The notes below the pieces were generated by a model that saw only the letters and a program-made list of their open reading frames with translations, was not told the DNA's origin and searched no databases. This document shows, in pieces, positions 36,333 through 45,851 of a DNA stretch of 64,000 nucleotides. A program made the position numbers and the translations under genes. The DNA is from Streptomyces sp. 378 (GTDB taxonomy: Bacteria; Actinomycetota; Actinomycetes; Streptomycetales; Streptomycetaceae): NCBI RefSeq assembly GCF_030124145.1, contig NZ_JASKMS010000028.1, forward strand, positions 1 to 64,000, in the 5' to 3' direction. How positions within the stretch are numbered: the stretch's first letter is position 1; the number at the start of each line of letters is the position of its first letter.

Positions 36333-38405
36333 TCAGGACGCCGAAGGCGTCCAGCCCGCGAGCCAGTCCGCGACCTCCTGGTTCGCGGCCTGTGCGTCGG
36401 TCAGATGAGGACGGTTGGTGCTCGCCGGGCCCGCACCGGGGCCGCGGTTGCCGTACTCGGCGAACCGGTCGTCCTTCCACGAGAAGCCGCTCATGTCGGT
36501 CCACGGCGTGGACTTGATCGCGGCGCTGAGGTTGGTGTTCCGGACCGTGGTCTGCGGATCGAGGGAAGCGTCCCCGCCCGCGTGCCAGGGCCGGCCGAGG
36601 TAGAAGGTCCCGGCCGAGACGTCGCCGTTCACCGTGGAGTTGGCGATCAGGAAGCCCTTACGGTTCGCGGCGGTGCTCGGCGCGGTGATGTACCCGGCCG
36701 AGGTGCCGTTCCAGCGCTTCTTCAGCGTGATGACGGACCTGTCGACGACGGCCGTGGCCCGGCCGAAGATGAAGTCGACGTTGCCGATGACGTAGGAGTT
36801 GGCGACGTACACCCGGCCCAGCCGGTCCTTCGACGCGGTGTCGAGCAGCAGCGTGTCCTGGTCCCCGCTGACGATGATCCCGTCCAGGAACACCTTGTCG
36901 GCGGCGGTCCGCAGCGCCACCGCCTGCTGCCCGCTGAGGTTCTGGTTGGCCTTCTCGTCGAAGTCGTTGGAGATGGTCAGGTTGCGCGCCTGGAAGTCGT
37001 CGGCCTCGACGGCGACGGTCGCGCTGCCGCCGGTGCCGTAAGTCCCGCCGCCGGGCTTCGGCGTGCCCGACGCGTTGTTGTAGACGATCGTCGTGTCCTT
37101 GCGGCTGCTGCCGGTGCCCCGGATGGTGACGTGCGGCTTGTTGGAGGGCACCTTCACCAGTTCCCGGTACGTCCCCGGCTTCACGGCGATCACGACACGC
37201 GAGGGGTTGTTCGCCGGTACGGCGTTCACGGCGGCCTGCACGGTGCGGTACTGGCCGCTGCCGTCCTGGGCGACGGTGAGGGTCGTGGCCGCCGCGGCCT
37301 TGGTGGAGGCGGCGGTGGAGGTGGTGCCGATCGAAGCCCGCGGCCCGGCCTGGGACTTCAGGAGCGCGGGAAGGGCGTCGGCCTTGTCGAGGGTGTACGA
37401 GTAGTACGCCTTCGGATCGAAGGCGCTCCCGCCCCCGGACTCGTTGCGCCCGCTGGTGCCGGAGAAGACGTTGCCGCGCTGCACGATCGCGGCGCCGCTG
37501 TCCTTGATGACGGGGTTGTTGACGCCCCGGAAGAGGGAGTTCTCGAGCACCATCTTCGTGCCGCCGCGCGCGTAGTTCCCGTACGCCGACTTGATGGCGG
37601 TGCCCGGGGCGTCCTCCAGGAAGTTGTTGTAGAGGTGCGCGTGGGCGGCGTTGTCGGTGGACGGGTTGCGCTGCTCGGTCTCGCGGATCCAGTTGTGGTG
37701 GATCGTGATGTCGGTCTTGACGTTCTGGGTCCAGCCGATGCCGAAGGTCTTGTTGTTGTCGCTCAGCCTGTTCCAGGACACGGTGACGTTCGTGCTGTCC
37801 TTGCGGACATCGATGAGCCCGTCGGCCATGTGCCGCAGATCGTTGTGGTCGATCCACACGTGATGGGCGCCGTCCATCTGGATGGCGTCGAAGTCGTGGT
37901 CCTTGTCGTTCCAGATCCCCTGGTACGCGTCCCGGATGGTCAGGTTCCGGATGATCACGTTGTGGACGCCCTGGCCGAGGAAGAACCCGCCTCCGACGAT
38001 GTGCCCGGCGGTCCCCTGCCCCACGATGGTCTTGTCGGACTTGACCTTGATCTCTTTCCCGACCGGGTTCATCGTGATGGTCCCGGCGACCACGATGACG
38101 TAGGGCTCGGCGGCGGTCGCGTACTTCTCCAGATCGGCGAGCGTCTTGACCGTGACGGTCTTCCCGCCCCGGCCGCCGTACGTGCCGTTCTGCCCGAGGG
38201 AGTTGACGGAGGCGAACCCGTCGGCGGTGGCGGCGGCCCAGGCGGGGGCGGCGGCGGAGGCCTGCTGGACACTGCTGCCGAGGACACCGAGGTCGGCGCC
38301 GTAGGTGAAGGTACCGGCGGCGGTCAGGGCCAGGGGGACCCCGACCGCCAGGGCGGTACGGCTTCTGCGACGGCGGTGCTGGGCCTTGCTGCGCGGCTCA
38401 CTCAT
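36333..38405 (-). CDS. Secreted pectate lyase (PL1) - pectinesterase (CE8) fusion
   Basis: A 690-residue secreted two-domain enzyme. After a basic signal peptide (RRRRSRTALAVG start, cleavage near ASAAAP), residues ~60-350 form a PL1 pectate lyase with the calcium/substrate blocks (DFDAIQMDGAHHVWIDH and ADGLIDVRKDS). A linker leads to a CE8 pectin methylesterase from ~370 to ~670 with QAVALR, GNVDFIFGRA and FYLGRPW. One polypeptide thus de-esterifies pectin and cleaves the product. Confidence 0.95.
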   Translation of the reverse strand: MSEPRSKAQHRRRRSRTALAVGVPLALTAAGTFTYGADLGVLGSSVQQASAAAPAWAAATADGFASVNSLGQNGTYGGRGGKTVTVKTLADLEKYATAAEPYVIVVAGTITMNPVGKEIKVKSDKTIVGQGTAGHIVGGGFFLGQGVHNVIIRNLTIRDAYQGIWNDKDHDFDAIQMDGAHHVWIDHNDLRHMADGLIDVRKDSTNVTVSWNRLSDNNKTFGIGWTQNVKTDITIHHNWIRETEQRNPSTDNAAHAHLYNNFLEDAPGTAIKSAYGNYARGGTKMVLENSLFRGVNNPVIKDSGAAIVQRGNVFSGTSGRNESGGGSAFDPKAYYSYTLDKADALPALLKSQAGPRASIGTTSTAASTKAAAATTLTVAQDGSGQYRTVQAAVNAVPANNPSRVVIAVKPGTYRELVKVPSNKPHVTIRGTGSSRKDTTIVYNNASGTPKPGGGTYGTGGSATVAVEADDFQARNLTISNDFDEKANQNLSGQQAVALRTAADKVFLDGIIVSGDQDTLLLDTASKDRLGRVYVANSYVIGNVDFIFGRATAVVDRSVITLKKRWNGTSAGYITAPSTAANRKGFLIANSTVNGDVSAGTFYLGRPWHAGGDASLDPQTTVRNTNLSAAIKSTPWTDMSGFSWKDDRFAEYGNRGPGAGPASTNRPHLTDAQAANQEVADWLAGWTPSAS

Positions 38406-38483
38406 ACGGCGATCCGTTCCGTGTGGGGGAATGACCGCTGATCAGTCGCCGCCCCACACGGAAAGGTTGCCGGGGTATCCGGC

Positions 38484-39332
38484 TTATTTGGTGCAGGAGT
38501 TGGGGTCGAGTTTCTCCTCGACCTTGTCCTCACGGCCGTCCGGCCGGCCGCTCGGGAGGAGCTTGTCGGAGATGCCGTCGATGTAGTAGCCGTGGCTGTA
38601 GATGGTCTGGTAGCCCCGGTCACGCCAGCTGTGCACGGTCCGGTCGCCGTCGCCCTTGTTCCACTCGTAGTCCTCGACGTGGAAGACCGGGTTCACACGC
38701 ACCACGCGCTGGTACGGCGTCCAGGTCACGGCGACCTGACGGCACGGCGGAACGGTCTTCTCGCTCCGGGTCTCGAACCTGGACTCCTTCTCCCAGCCCC
38801 ACTCGTATCCGGCGCTGCCGCCCACGGTTCCGCTGAAGATGCTCTTGGCGAGGGAGAGGCTGATGGAGCCGCCGACGCTCTTCTTCGCGAACGTCTTGGT
38901 GCTGTAGCTGCTGACGAAGGTCTCCTTGTCGTCGGCGGAGCCCTTGTTGCCGATCCACCGGGACGTGCGGACGGTGTCGCCCTTGACGGACCAGGTCGAG
39001 GCCTCGGCGTAGCCGCACCAGCCGCGGAACAGCTCCCACGGCCCGGCGGGCTTCCACAGCCCGAAGACGTCCCGGAGGTACTCGTCCTGGGTCTTGAACT
39101 CACCGGTGTCGACGTTCAGGGCGCCGTACACGCCCGTCAGGCTCGTCTCCTGGCTGCAGAGCCGCTCGATCATCCGGTCGGTGTCCCCGGGGTCGACACC
39201 CCGGATGTTGGTCGCCCCGGCGGGCCCGGCCGAGGCGGTTCCCGCGCCGGCCAGCAGACCGGTGACGGCGAGGGCGGTGGATGCGGCAACTATGCCGCAT
39301 TTCCTGAGAGTTGATGTGCGGAAGAGACGCAT
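38484..39332 (-). CDS. Secreted protein with beta-pore-former-like features
   Basis: A 282-residue protein with a signal peptide (cleavage near TASAGP). I do not recognise a named family. The middle has a Ser/Thr/Gly-rich, alternating stretch (SVGGSISLSLAKSIFSGTVG, then GSAGYEWGWEKESRFETRSE) followed by VPPCRQVAVTWTPYQRVVRV, which resembles the insertion hairpin and following strand of aerolysin/ETX-MTX2-type toxins. Several Cys residues could form disulfides. It is upstream of the pectinase and may be co-transcribed. Confidence 0.7.
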   Translation of the reverse strand: MRLFRTSTLRKCGIVAASTALAVTGLLAGAGTASAGPAGATNIRGVDPGDTDRMIERLCSQETSLTGVYGALNVDTGEFKTQDEYLRDVFGLWKPAGPWELFRGWCGYAEASTWSVKGDTVRTSRWIGNKGSADDKETFVSSYSTKTFAKKSVGGSISLSLAKSIFSGTVGGSAGYEWGWEKESRFETRSEKTVPPCRQVAVTWTPYQRVVRVNPVFHVEDYEWNKGDGDRTVHSWRDRGYQTIYSHGYYIDGISDKLLPSGRPDGREDKVEEKLDPNSCTK

Positions 39333-39456
39333 GTGGGGGGCTCACTCCTGCTTGCGGTGCTGTGACGGCGTCGAAGATGCCAGAACAGAGGCAGAGATGC
39401 GCGCTACTGATGGGTATGACAGGACATCGACAGCTTGCCGGATGGTGTGTCCTGCC

Positions 39457-39720
39457 TTATAGGTATTCGCCCCCACGGCTGACCGCGACCCGCAGTACGT
39501 CGCCCAGGGACTCCACGGCCCGGGTCAGAGCGAACCGCACGGCGCTTTCACCGGCCCTGTGGTCCCCGAGTACGGCTCGGGCTCCCGCGAGCACCTGCTC
39601 GGCGGAGGCGAGTTGAGCGGCCTCGACGTCATCGGCGAGCCGCGAGAGCAGGCTGTCGGGGTTGTCGGTGCTGAGGTAACAGGGCTTGCCGTCGGCGCCG
39701 GCCCAAGGGAGCAGCCTCAT
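39457..39720 (-). CDS. Small hypothetical protein of the XRE/DUF397 module
   Basis: An 87-residue, mostly helical protein beginning RLLPWAGADGKPCYLSTDNPD and ending in a SLGDVLRVAVSRGG helix. From memory, proteins with this N-terminus are frequent next to XRE/DUF397 pairs in Streptomyces. Its ATG overlaps the upstream stop as ATGA. Function unknown. Confidence 0.8.
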   Translation of the reverse strand: MRLLPWAGADGKPCYLSTDNPDSLLSRLADDVEAAQLASAEQVLAGARAVLGDHRAGESAVRFALTRAVESLGDVLRVAVSRGGEYL

Positions 39721-39932
39721 GCGTAGACCTCCAGGGCGTGCAGGTACGGCCGGACGAGAGGGGTGTCCATGGCGAGGGGCTCCACGTGGAGAGGCCGGGG
39801 GAGCCGCACGGGCGGGGGCAGTGGCCGCGGCGGGGGAGGCGCGGTGGCCCGATGCCGCCCCCGGGCGGGCAGCAGGAGCCGTACGAGGGCGAGTAGGAGG
39901 GACTCGCAGAGTTCGGTGATACGCAGGCGCAC
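39717..39932 (-). CDS. Small hypothetical protein, partner of the preceding ORF
   Basis: A 71-residue protein with a helical N-terminus (LRITELCESLLLALVRLLLP) and a basic, Pro-rich remainder. The GTG start lies in the divergent promoter region shared with the XRE regulator, and its stop overlaps the next gene as ATGA. No known function. Confidence 0.72.
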   Translation of the reverse strand: MRLRITELCESLLLALVRLLLPARGRHRATAPPPPRPLPPPVRLPRPLHVEPLAMDTPLVRPYLHALEVYA

Positions 39933-39969
39933 GGAAGCGTCCCATCTCAGGGCAGGGGGACAGGGTGTG

Positions 39970-39991
39970 ACGAGCGGTGATCACCGTTCGT
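39970..39991. promoter_or_regulatory. 22-bp near-perfect palindrome in the XRE divergent promoter
   Basis: ACGAGCGGTGA and TCACCGTTCGT are 11-base arms with one mismatch and no spacer. It lies between the divergent small-protein gene and the XRE regulator, the right place for an operator. No binding data can be inferred from sequence. Confidence 0.55.
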
Positions 39992-40036
39992 GCCCACATC
40001 GTCACCGCATGCCCCTACGCTGCGGAAGAGGCCAGG

Positions 40037-40060
40037 CGTTGCCTGGCGGCCCAGGCAACG
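40037..40060. promoter_or_regulatory. Perfect palindrome just upstream of the XRE start
   Basis: CGTTGCCTGG (40037-40046) and CCAGGCAACG (40051-40060) are perfect 10-base arms around CGGC, about a dozen bases before the XRE start codon. It could be an autoregulatory operator or an mRNA hairpin that controls translation. Confidence 0.55.
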
Positions 40061-40072
40061 GTGAGGGGTGAC

Positions 40073-40888
40073 GTGGTCGAAGTGGTTGACGGAGGACGGG
40101 CCGTTCTGGGGCGGACGCTGAGGTTTCTGCGGGAGAAGGAGGGCAAGTCGCTCGGGCAATTGGCCGAGGACACCGGCTACGACAAGAGTTACTTGAGCCG
40201 CCTGGAGTCAGGCGAGCGACTGTCCAAGCTGGCCGTCATGGAGGACCTGGACAGCTACTACGGGTGCGGTGACCTGCTGGTCTGCCACTGGAAGATCGCC
40301 CGGTACGACGCCTTCAAGAACAAGTACAAGAGGTACATGGCGCTGGAGGCGACAGCGCGTCTCCTGCGGGTGTACACACCGAACGTGCCTGGACTGCTGC
40401 AGACGGAGGAGTTCGCCCGGGAGGTGTTGTCTGGCCCTCAGACAACACCTGGCAGCAATGAGGAAGTCGAGGAACAGGTGGCCGCGCGCATGGGGCGGCA
40501 GCTTCTGCTGAGTAAAGATCCGGCACCCGACGCCCGGTTCATCATCGACGAGTCGGCATTGCGTCGCCCCTCGGCCAGCCCGGATATCTGGAAGGGTCAG
40601 CTGCTGCGCATCGAAGCCGTCGCGCAGCAGCCGAACATCAACATCCAGGTGCTCCCGTTCTCCGCCGGAGTTCACCACCTCATGGGCAAGGGTTCTCTGA
40701 CGCTGCTGTGGCAGAAGGACAGCAGCGCAGTGGCCTACGCGGAGGGTCATAGCTTTGGCCTGTTGATGGACGATCCGGAGGAAGTCCTGGACCACTGCTT
40801 GTCCTACGATCGGTTGAGGGATCTGGCGCTGTCCCCGTCGGACTCGCTGGCGTTCATCAGGGACGTACTGGAGGAGCACGGATCATGA
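40073..40888 (+). CDS. XRE-family regulator with DUF5753 domain (WhiJ-like)
   Basis: About 271 residues from the GTG at 40073; other in-frame GTGs at 40061 and 40082 are possible. The N-terminal HTH reads LRFLREKEGKSLGQLAEDTG followed by YDKSYLSRLESGERL. The rest is the DUF5753 ligand-like domain (YTPNVPGLLQTEEFAREVL and FIIDESALRRP). Such proteins pair with DUF397 proteins in Streptomyces and influence development or antibiotic production. The stop overlaps the DUF397 start as ATGA. Confidence 0.92.
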   Translation: MVEVVDGGRAVLGRTLRFLREKEGKSLGQLAEDTGYDKSYLSRLESGERLSKLAVMEDLDSYYGCGDLLVCHWKIARYDAFKNKYKRYMALEATARLLRVYTPNVPGLLQTEEFAREVLSGPQTTPGSNEEVEEQVAARMGRQLLLSKDPAPDARFIIDESALRRPSASPDIWKGQLLRIEAVAQQPNINIQVLPFSAGVHHLMGKGSLTLLWQKDSSAVAYAEGHSFGLLMDDPEEVLDHCLSYDRLRDLALSPSDSLAFIRDVLEEHGS

Positions 40889-41082
40889 TGCCCACCCTCG
40901 ATCTCACCACGGCCGTCTGGCGCAAGTCGTCCTACAGCGACGGTGGGGCCAACAACTGCCTCGAAGTCGCCGACAACTGCCCCGGCACAGTCCCCGTCCG
41001 CGACAGCAAGCGGCCCGACGGCCCGATACTCGTGTTCGGCGTCAGCCCTTGGGCTTCGTTCCTCACCTACGTCACGAAGTAG
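40885..41082 (+). CDS. DUF397 protein
   Basis: A 65-residue DUF397 protein with the family core WRKSSYSDGGANNCLEVAD and the VPVRDSKRPDGPIL segment. It is translationally coupled to the XRE regulator, its usual partner, and may bind it. Its last 11 bases overlap the convergent sensor kinase gene. Confidence 0.95.
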   Translation: MMPTLDLTTAVWRKSSYSDGGANNCLEVADNCPGTVPVRDSKRPDGPILVFGVSPWASFLTYVTK

Positions 41083-42538
41083 GGGGATCCTCCGGCGGTG
41101 GCACCGCCGCCCCCGGCAGTCGTACCGTCGCCACCGTGCCGCCGCCGTCCGCCGGGGACAGGGACACCTCGCCGCCCGCCTGCTGCACCGTGCGTGCCAC
41201 GATCGACAGGCCCAGGCCCGAGCCCGGCAGCGCCCGTGCGCTCGGGGAGCGCCAGAAGCGGTCGAAGACGTGGGGGAGTTCGTCGGCGGGGATGCCCGGG
41301 CCGTGGTCGCGCACCGTGAGGACACCCTCGGACAGGCGGACCTCGATCGTGCCTCCCTCCGGGCTGAACTTCACCGCGTTGTCCAGGATGTTCACCACCG
41401 CCCGTTCCAGGGCGGAGGGTTCCGCCCGGACGAACCAGGGCTCGATGTCCGCCGTGATCGTCAGCTCCGGCCCCCGCAGCCGGGCCCGCCGCAGCGCCGA
41501 TTCGACCGTGTCCTGCCAGGCGACGATCTGGGTCCGGCCCGAGTGCTGGCCGGTGTCGGGGCGGGACAGTTCCTGGAGGTCGCCGATGAGCGCGGCCAGC
41601 TCCGTCATCTGGGCCTTCACCGACGCGAGCAGTGCCTTGCGGTCCGCCTCGGGGAGGGGGCGGCCCGTTTCCTCACTGCGGGTGAGGAGTTCGATGTTGG
41701 TACGCAGGGAGGTGAGCGGCGTGCGCAGCTCGTGCCCCGCGTCCGCGATCAGTTGCTGCTGGAGGTCACGGGAGCTGGCCAGGGCCGAGGTCATGGCGTT
41801 GAAGGAGTGGGACAGCCGGGCGATCTCGTCCTCGCTGTCGTCCTCCACGGGGATGCGGATGTTCAGGTCCTCCGTGCGCGCCACGTGCTCGACGGCGTCC
41901 GTCAGCTTGTCGACGGGGCGCAGCCCGGCCCGGGCGACGGTCAGGCCGGCGGCTCCGGCGCCGAGCACTCCCACGCCGGAGACGAGCAGGAGGATCAGCG
42001 CCAGCTCGTTGAGCGTGGACTGCGTTCCCTTCAGCGGCAGGGCGATGACGAGGGAGTGGTCGGCGGCGACGACCGGGGGCAGGTCCTCCTCCTTGATGAC
42101 GACCGCCGTCGTCAGGACACGCAGCTTGTTGCCGTGGTCGTCCGTGCCGTCGCGGATGCGGCCCTGGTTCGGGTCGGGATTCCTGGCCACGGCCTTGTCG
42201 TCGCCGGTGACGCGCACCTGGGTCGTGGAGCTCGGGAAGAGACACAGCTTGCCGTCGGCGCGGACCAGTTGCCCGTAGGTCTTGGGCCGCGACCCGATGC
42301 CCAGCGAGTCGGAAGGCGTCTGAAGGCACTCGTGGGTGAGCGCCTGGAACTCGCCCGGACGCAGCGGCGCGACCGACGACTTCAGGTCGTTGTCGATCTC
42401 GTCGTACAGCTTCCCCTGCACGATGAACCAGCAGGTCACCGACACCGCCGCCACCGCGAACGCCACCGCCGCCGCCACCAGCAGGGCCAGTCGTGAGCGG
42501 ATCGGCAGGGAGCGGAACCGCCGTACGACCGAACTCAC
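41072..42538 (-). CDS. MprB-like sensor histidine kinase
   Basis: A 488-residue EnvZ/OmpR-type kinase: two transmembrane helices (~17-40 and ~180-205) around an extracytoplasmic sensor, a HAMP domain, HisKA with [14 protein letters not shown], and HATPase_c with [14 protein letters not shown] and GSGLGLSIV. The GTG start overlaps the regulator stop as GTGA. Together with the HtrA-like protease gene upstream, it matches the MprAB-PepD envelope-stress arrangement of mycobacteria. Confidence 0.94.
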   Translation of the reverse strand: MSSVVRRFRSLPIRSRLALLVAAAVAFAVAAVSVTCWFIVQGKLYDEIDNDLKSSVAPLRPGEFQALTHECLQTPSDSLGIGSRPKTYGQLVRADGKLCLFPSSTTQVRVTGDDKAVARNPDPNQGRIRDGTDDHGNKLRVLTTAVVIKEEDLPPVVAADHSLVIALPLKGTQSTLNELALILLLVSGVGVLGAGAAGLTVARAGLRPVDKLTDAVEHVARTEDLNIRIPVEDDSEDEIARLSHSFNAMTSALASSRDLQQQLIADAGHELRTPLTSLRTNIELLTRSEETGRPLPEADRKALLASVKAQMTELAALIGDLQELSRPDTGQHSGRTQIVAWQDTVESALRRARLRGPELTITADIEPWFVRAEPSALERAVVNILDNAVKFSPEGGTIEVRLSEGVLTVRDHGPGIPADELPHVFDRFWRSPSARALPGSGLGLSIVARTVQQAGGEVSLSPADGGGTVATVRLPGAAVPPPEDPPTS

Positions 42539-43272
42539 TCCGCGCCGCCCTGCCGCAGTACGTAACCCACGCCCCGCACCGTGTGGACGAGGCGCGGTTC
42601 CCCGCCCGCCTCGGTCTTGCGGCGCAGGTACATCACGTACACGTCCAGGGAGTTCGACGACGGTTCGAAGTCGAAGCCCCAGACGGCCTTGAGGATCTGC
42701 TCCCGGGTGAGGACCTGGCGCGGGTGGGCCATGAACATCTCCAGGAGGGTGAACTCCGTGCGGGTCAGCTCCACCTGGCGTGCGCCCCGCGTGACCTCGC
42801 GGGTGGACAGGTCCATGCGCAGGTCGGCGAAGGTGAGCGCGTCCTCGTCGGCCGGGTCGGCCGCCCCCAGGGCCGCCGCGTAGGAGCTGCGGCGCAGCAG
42901 CGCGCGGATGCGGGCGAAGAGTTCGTCGAGTTCGAAGGGCTTGACCAGGTAGTCGTCGGCGCCCGCGTCGAGGCCGGTGACACGATCGCCGACCGTGTCA
43001 CGGGCCGTGAGCATCAGGATCGGCGTGGTGTCGCCGCCGGCGCGGATGCGGCGGGCCGCCGTCAGGCCGTCCATGCGCGGCATCTGGATGTCGAGGACGA
43101 CCAGGTCGGGCCGGTAGACCGCCGCCTTGTCCAGCGCGTCCGCGCCGTCGACGGCGACCTCGGTCCCGTACCCCTCGAACGCGAGGCTGCGCTGGAGCGC
43201 CTCGCGTACGGCCGGCTCGTCGTCGACGATCAGGATGCGCTGCGGGTCACGGTCGTCGTCTGCGGGGCTCAT
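42535..43272 (-). CDS. MprA-like OmpR/PhoB response regulator
   Basis: A 245-residue regulator with receiver motifs [20 protein letters not shown] (phospho-Asp), LTARD and LVKPF, and a winged-helix output domain ([16 protein letters not shown], then [12 protein letters not shown]). It is coupled to the following kinase gene and probably controls the neighbouring HtrA-like protease. Confidence 0.95.
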   Translation of the reverse strand: MSPADDDRDPQRILIVDDEPAVREALQRSLAFEGYGTEVAVDGADALDKAAVYRPDLVVLDIQMPRMDGLTAARRIRAGGDTTPILMLTARDTVGDRVTGLDAGADDYLVKPFELDELFARIRALLRRSSYAAALGAADPADEDALTFADLRMDLSTREVTRGARQVELTRTEFTLLEMFMAHPRQVLTREQILKAVWGFDFEPSSNSLDVYVMYLRRKTEAGGEPRLVHTVRGVGYVLRQGGAE

Positions 43273-43578
43273 GGGTCGGGGTCCTCGGGGGTGAAGGGGG
43301 GCGGGGGTGCTGCGGTGCCGCTCTCAGCGTCGCATGTCGGCGGGCGGCGACGGGAGGAGCGTCAGCCCCGCGACGCCCTGCGTCGGTCCTTCGCGGACCG
43401 GCTCGTCCTCCGGGTCGCCGTGGCCGCCGTCGGCGCCACCTCCGTCGTCCGGCCCGTCGCCGGGTGCAGGACGGACGCCACCGCGAGGGCCGGCCCGATC
43501 CCCGCCGGCTCCCCGTCCGGCTCCGCGGGTGCGATCCGCTGGAGCATCGCCGCACTCCTCGCCGTCCGTTGCTCGAAC
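43273..43578. other. Intergenic region between the protease and the response regulator
   Basis: These 306 bases contain no gene I can support. A GTG frame on the minus strand (43362-43592) overlaps the protease stop and would encode 76 residues, but beyond its first helix the product is low-complexity Ala/Thr/Arg. The regulator promoter should lie near the 43273 end. Confidence 0.5.
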
Positions 43579-44589
43579 TCAGTCGGTCGCACCCGCCCGC
43601 AGCTTCGCGAGGTCGGCCTTGACGGTGTCGATCGGGATGGCGAAGCCCAGGCCGACGCTGCCCGCGTCGGAGGACGAGGAGGCCTGGCTCGTGGGCGAGT
43701 ACATCGCGGAGTTGATCCCGATGATGTTGCCGTTCATGTCGATGAGCGCCCCGCCGGAGTTGCCCGGGTTGAGCGACGCGTCGGTCTGGAGCGCCTTGTA
43801 CGTCGTCGTGCTGGACCCGGTGTCGCCGTTGAACTGGCGTCCGCCGAACTCGAACGGCCACTGGCCGCCCTGCCCCTGGCCCTGCCCCCACTGCTCCTGC
43901 TCCTGGCCCTTCTCGGTCGGGACGGTGACGTCACGGTCGAGGGCCGAGATGATGCCGCTGGTGACGGTGCCGGACAGCCCTTCGGGGGAGCCGATCGCCA
44001 CGACCTGGTCGCCGACCTGGAGCCCGGCCGAGTCGCCGAGCGTGGCGGCCTTCAGGCCGGAGGCGTTCTCCAGCTTGATCAGCGCCAGGTCCTTCTTGCT
44101 GTCGGTGCCGACGATCTTCGCGGTGTAGGTCTTGCCGTCGCTGGTCGTCGCCTTGATCTGGGAGGCGCCGGCGACGACGTGGTTGTTGGTGACGATCTCG
44201 CCATCGCTCGTGATGATCACGCCGGAGCCGGTGGAGGACCCGGCGTTGGAGTCGGCGCTGATCTCGACGATGCTCGGGCTGACCGCCTTCGCGACCCCGG
44301 CGACCGTGCCCTTCTGACTGGACGGGACCACGTTGGTGCTGGTGGAGCTGGAGGCGACGGTGTCGTTGCCGGTCAGTTCCTGGATGCCGTAGGCGGTGCC
44401 GCCGCCTATCGCCGCCGCCACGATCGCCACGGCGGCGATCAGGGCGAGGGGGCCACGGCCGCGCTTCCTCGGATGCGGAGCGTGTGCCGGGGCGTACGCC
44501 GGCGGGGGCGGCCACTCGGGGTTCACCGGGGCCTGCTGACCCTCGTAGGGGTTCTCGTACTCGCCACTGCGGTGGAAGCTCTCGGTCAT
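43579..44589 (-). CDS. Membrane-anchored HtrA/PepD-like serine protease without PDZ
   Basis: A 336-residue trypsin-like protease. A ~45-residue Pro-rich cytoplasmic N-terminus precedes one transmembrane helix (~47-68). The catalytic triad is H137 (TNNHVV), D167 (KKDLAL) and S278 (NPGNSGGAL). A Gln/Gly-rich insert lies at ~228-252. No PDZ domain follows, unlike typical HtrA. It probably degrades or senses misfolded envelope proteins and is likely a target of the adjacent two-component pair. Confidence 0.93.
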   Translation of the reverse strand: MTESFHRSGEYENPYEGQQAPVNPEWPPPPAYAPAHAPHPRKRGRGPLALIAAVAIVAAAIGGGTAYGIQELTGNDTVASSSTSTNVVPSSQKGTVAGVAKAVSPSIVEISADSNAGSSTGSGVIITSDGEIVTNNHVVAGASQIKATTSDGKTYTAKIVGTDSKKDLALIKLENASGLKAATLGDSAGLQVGDQVVAIGSPEGLSGTVTSGIISALDRDVTVPTEKGQEQEQWGQGQGQGGQWPFEFGGRQFNGDTGSSTTTYKALQTDASLNPGNSGGALIDMNGNIIGINSAMYSPTSQASSSSDAGSVGLGFAIPIDTVKADLAKLRAGATD

Positions 44590-44701
44590 GGCACCGAGCT
44601 TGTCGCCCGACCATGAGAGGTTCCTGAGCGCTCTCTGAGAAGCCCGACAGAACCTCGTATGCCCGATATAAAGAGGCGGCCCGGGGCTCGACCGCCGGAG
44701 G

Positions 44702-45724
44702 CTACGCGCAGCCGCAGGAGTGCCGGGTCACCAGCCGTGAGGGGAACACCTTCAGCCGCTCCCGCCGGGCCCCCGCGACCCGCAGCCCGTCGTCGAGGAC
44801 GAGGTCGACGGCCGCCCGGGCCATCGCCGGACGGTCGGAGGCGACCGTCGTCAGGGGCGGGTCGGTGAGCGCCGCCTCCTTGATGTCGTCGAAGCCGGCC
44901 ACCGCCAGCTCGCCGGGGACGTCGATGCGCAGCTCGCGCGCCGCGCGCAGCAGACCGATCGCCTGGTCGTCGGTGGAGCAGAAGATCGCCGGTGGGCGCT
45001 CGGGGCCCGAGAGGATCTTCAAGGCGGCCTGGTAGGCGTCGTAGCGGTTGTAGAGGGCCTCGAAGAGGCGGCCCTCCGTGGAGATCCCGGCGTCGTCCAT
45101 CGCGCGGCGCCAGCCCTCGACGTGGTCGGAGACCGGGTCGCCGACCGCGGGCGTCTCGGCTATGCCGCCCATACAGGCGACGTACTCGTAGCCGTGCTCC
45201 AGCAGATGGCGGACGGCGAGCTCGGCGCCGCCCAGGTCGTCCGTGACGACGGCGACGTCGTCGATGGCCTCGGGCCGTTCGTGCAGCAGCACGACCCGGG
45301 CGTCCCAGGCCTCGATCTCGGCGGCGGCCAGGTCATTGAGCGCGTGGCTGACGAGGATCAGGCCGGAGACGCGCATCCCCAGGAAGGCCCGCAGGTAGTG
45401 GACCTCGCGCTCGCCCACGTAGTCCGTGTTGCCGACGAGGACCATCTTCCCGCGCTCGGAGGCGGCCTGTTCGACCGCGTGCGCCATCTCCCCGAAGAAG
45501 GGCTGGCGGGCGTCCGGGATGATCAGGCCTATGAGGTCCGTGCGCCGGGACGCCATCGCCTGGGCCACCCGGTCGGGCCGGTACCCCAGTTCCTTGATCG
45601 CGGCGAGGACACGCTCGCGCGTGGCCGGGGCGACCGGCCGGGGTCCGTTGTTGATGACATAGCTGACCACGGCAGTGGAAGTCCCTGCCAGCCGCGCCAC
45701 ATCATCCCGAGTCACCTTGGCCAC
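44702..45724 (-). CDS. LacI-family transcriptional regulator
   Basis: A 340-residue repressor. The N-terminal HTH is clear ([20 protein letters not shown], then the NGPRPV hinge contact), followed by a periplasmic-binding-like effector domain ([26 protein letters not shown]). It ends with a Cys-containing RHSCGC tail. The start is GTG. No sugar genes are adjacent, so its targets are elsewhere or limited to itself. Confidence 0.94.
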   Translation of the reverse strand: MAKVTRDDVARLAGTSTAVVSYVINNGPRPVAPATRERVLAAIKELGYRPDRVAQAMASRRTDLIGLIIPDARQPFFGEMAHAVEQAASERGKMVLVGNTDYVGEREVHYLRAFLGMRVSGLILVSHALNDLAAAEIEAWDARVVLLHERPEAIDDVAVVTDDLGGAELAVRHLLEHGYEYVACMGGIAETPAVGDPVSDHVEGWRRAMDDAGISTEGRLFEALYNRYDAYQAALKILSGPERPPAIFCSTDDQAIGLLRAARELRIDVPGELAVAGFDDIKEAALTDPPLTTVASDRPAMARAAVDLVLDDGLRVAGARRERLKVFPSRLVTRHSCGCA

Positions 45725-45851
45725 GCGCGGAGTCTACGCGGATATACCTGCTCCGGGCAGGGCGTAAAGGAGGTTCCGTACGATATCCCGACCGCCGTCC
45801 GGGGCACCCCGTGGGGAAGCGATGCCCAGGTCGGCGGCGCGATACGCCTCC

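Noticed and set aside
43362-43592. A 76-codon minus-strand frame overlapping the HtrA-like stop
   Set aside because: No family match and mostly Ala/Thr/Arg; not enough to call a gene.
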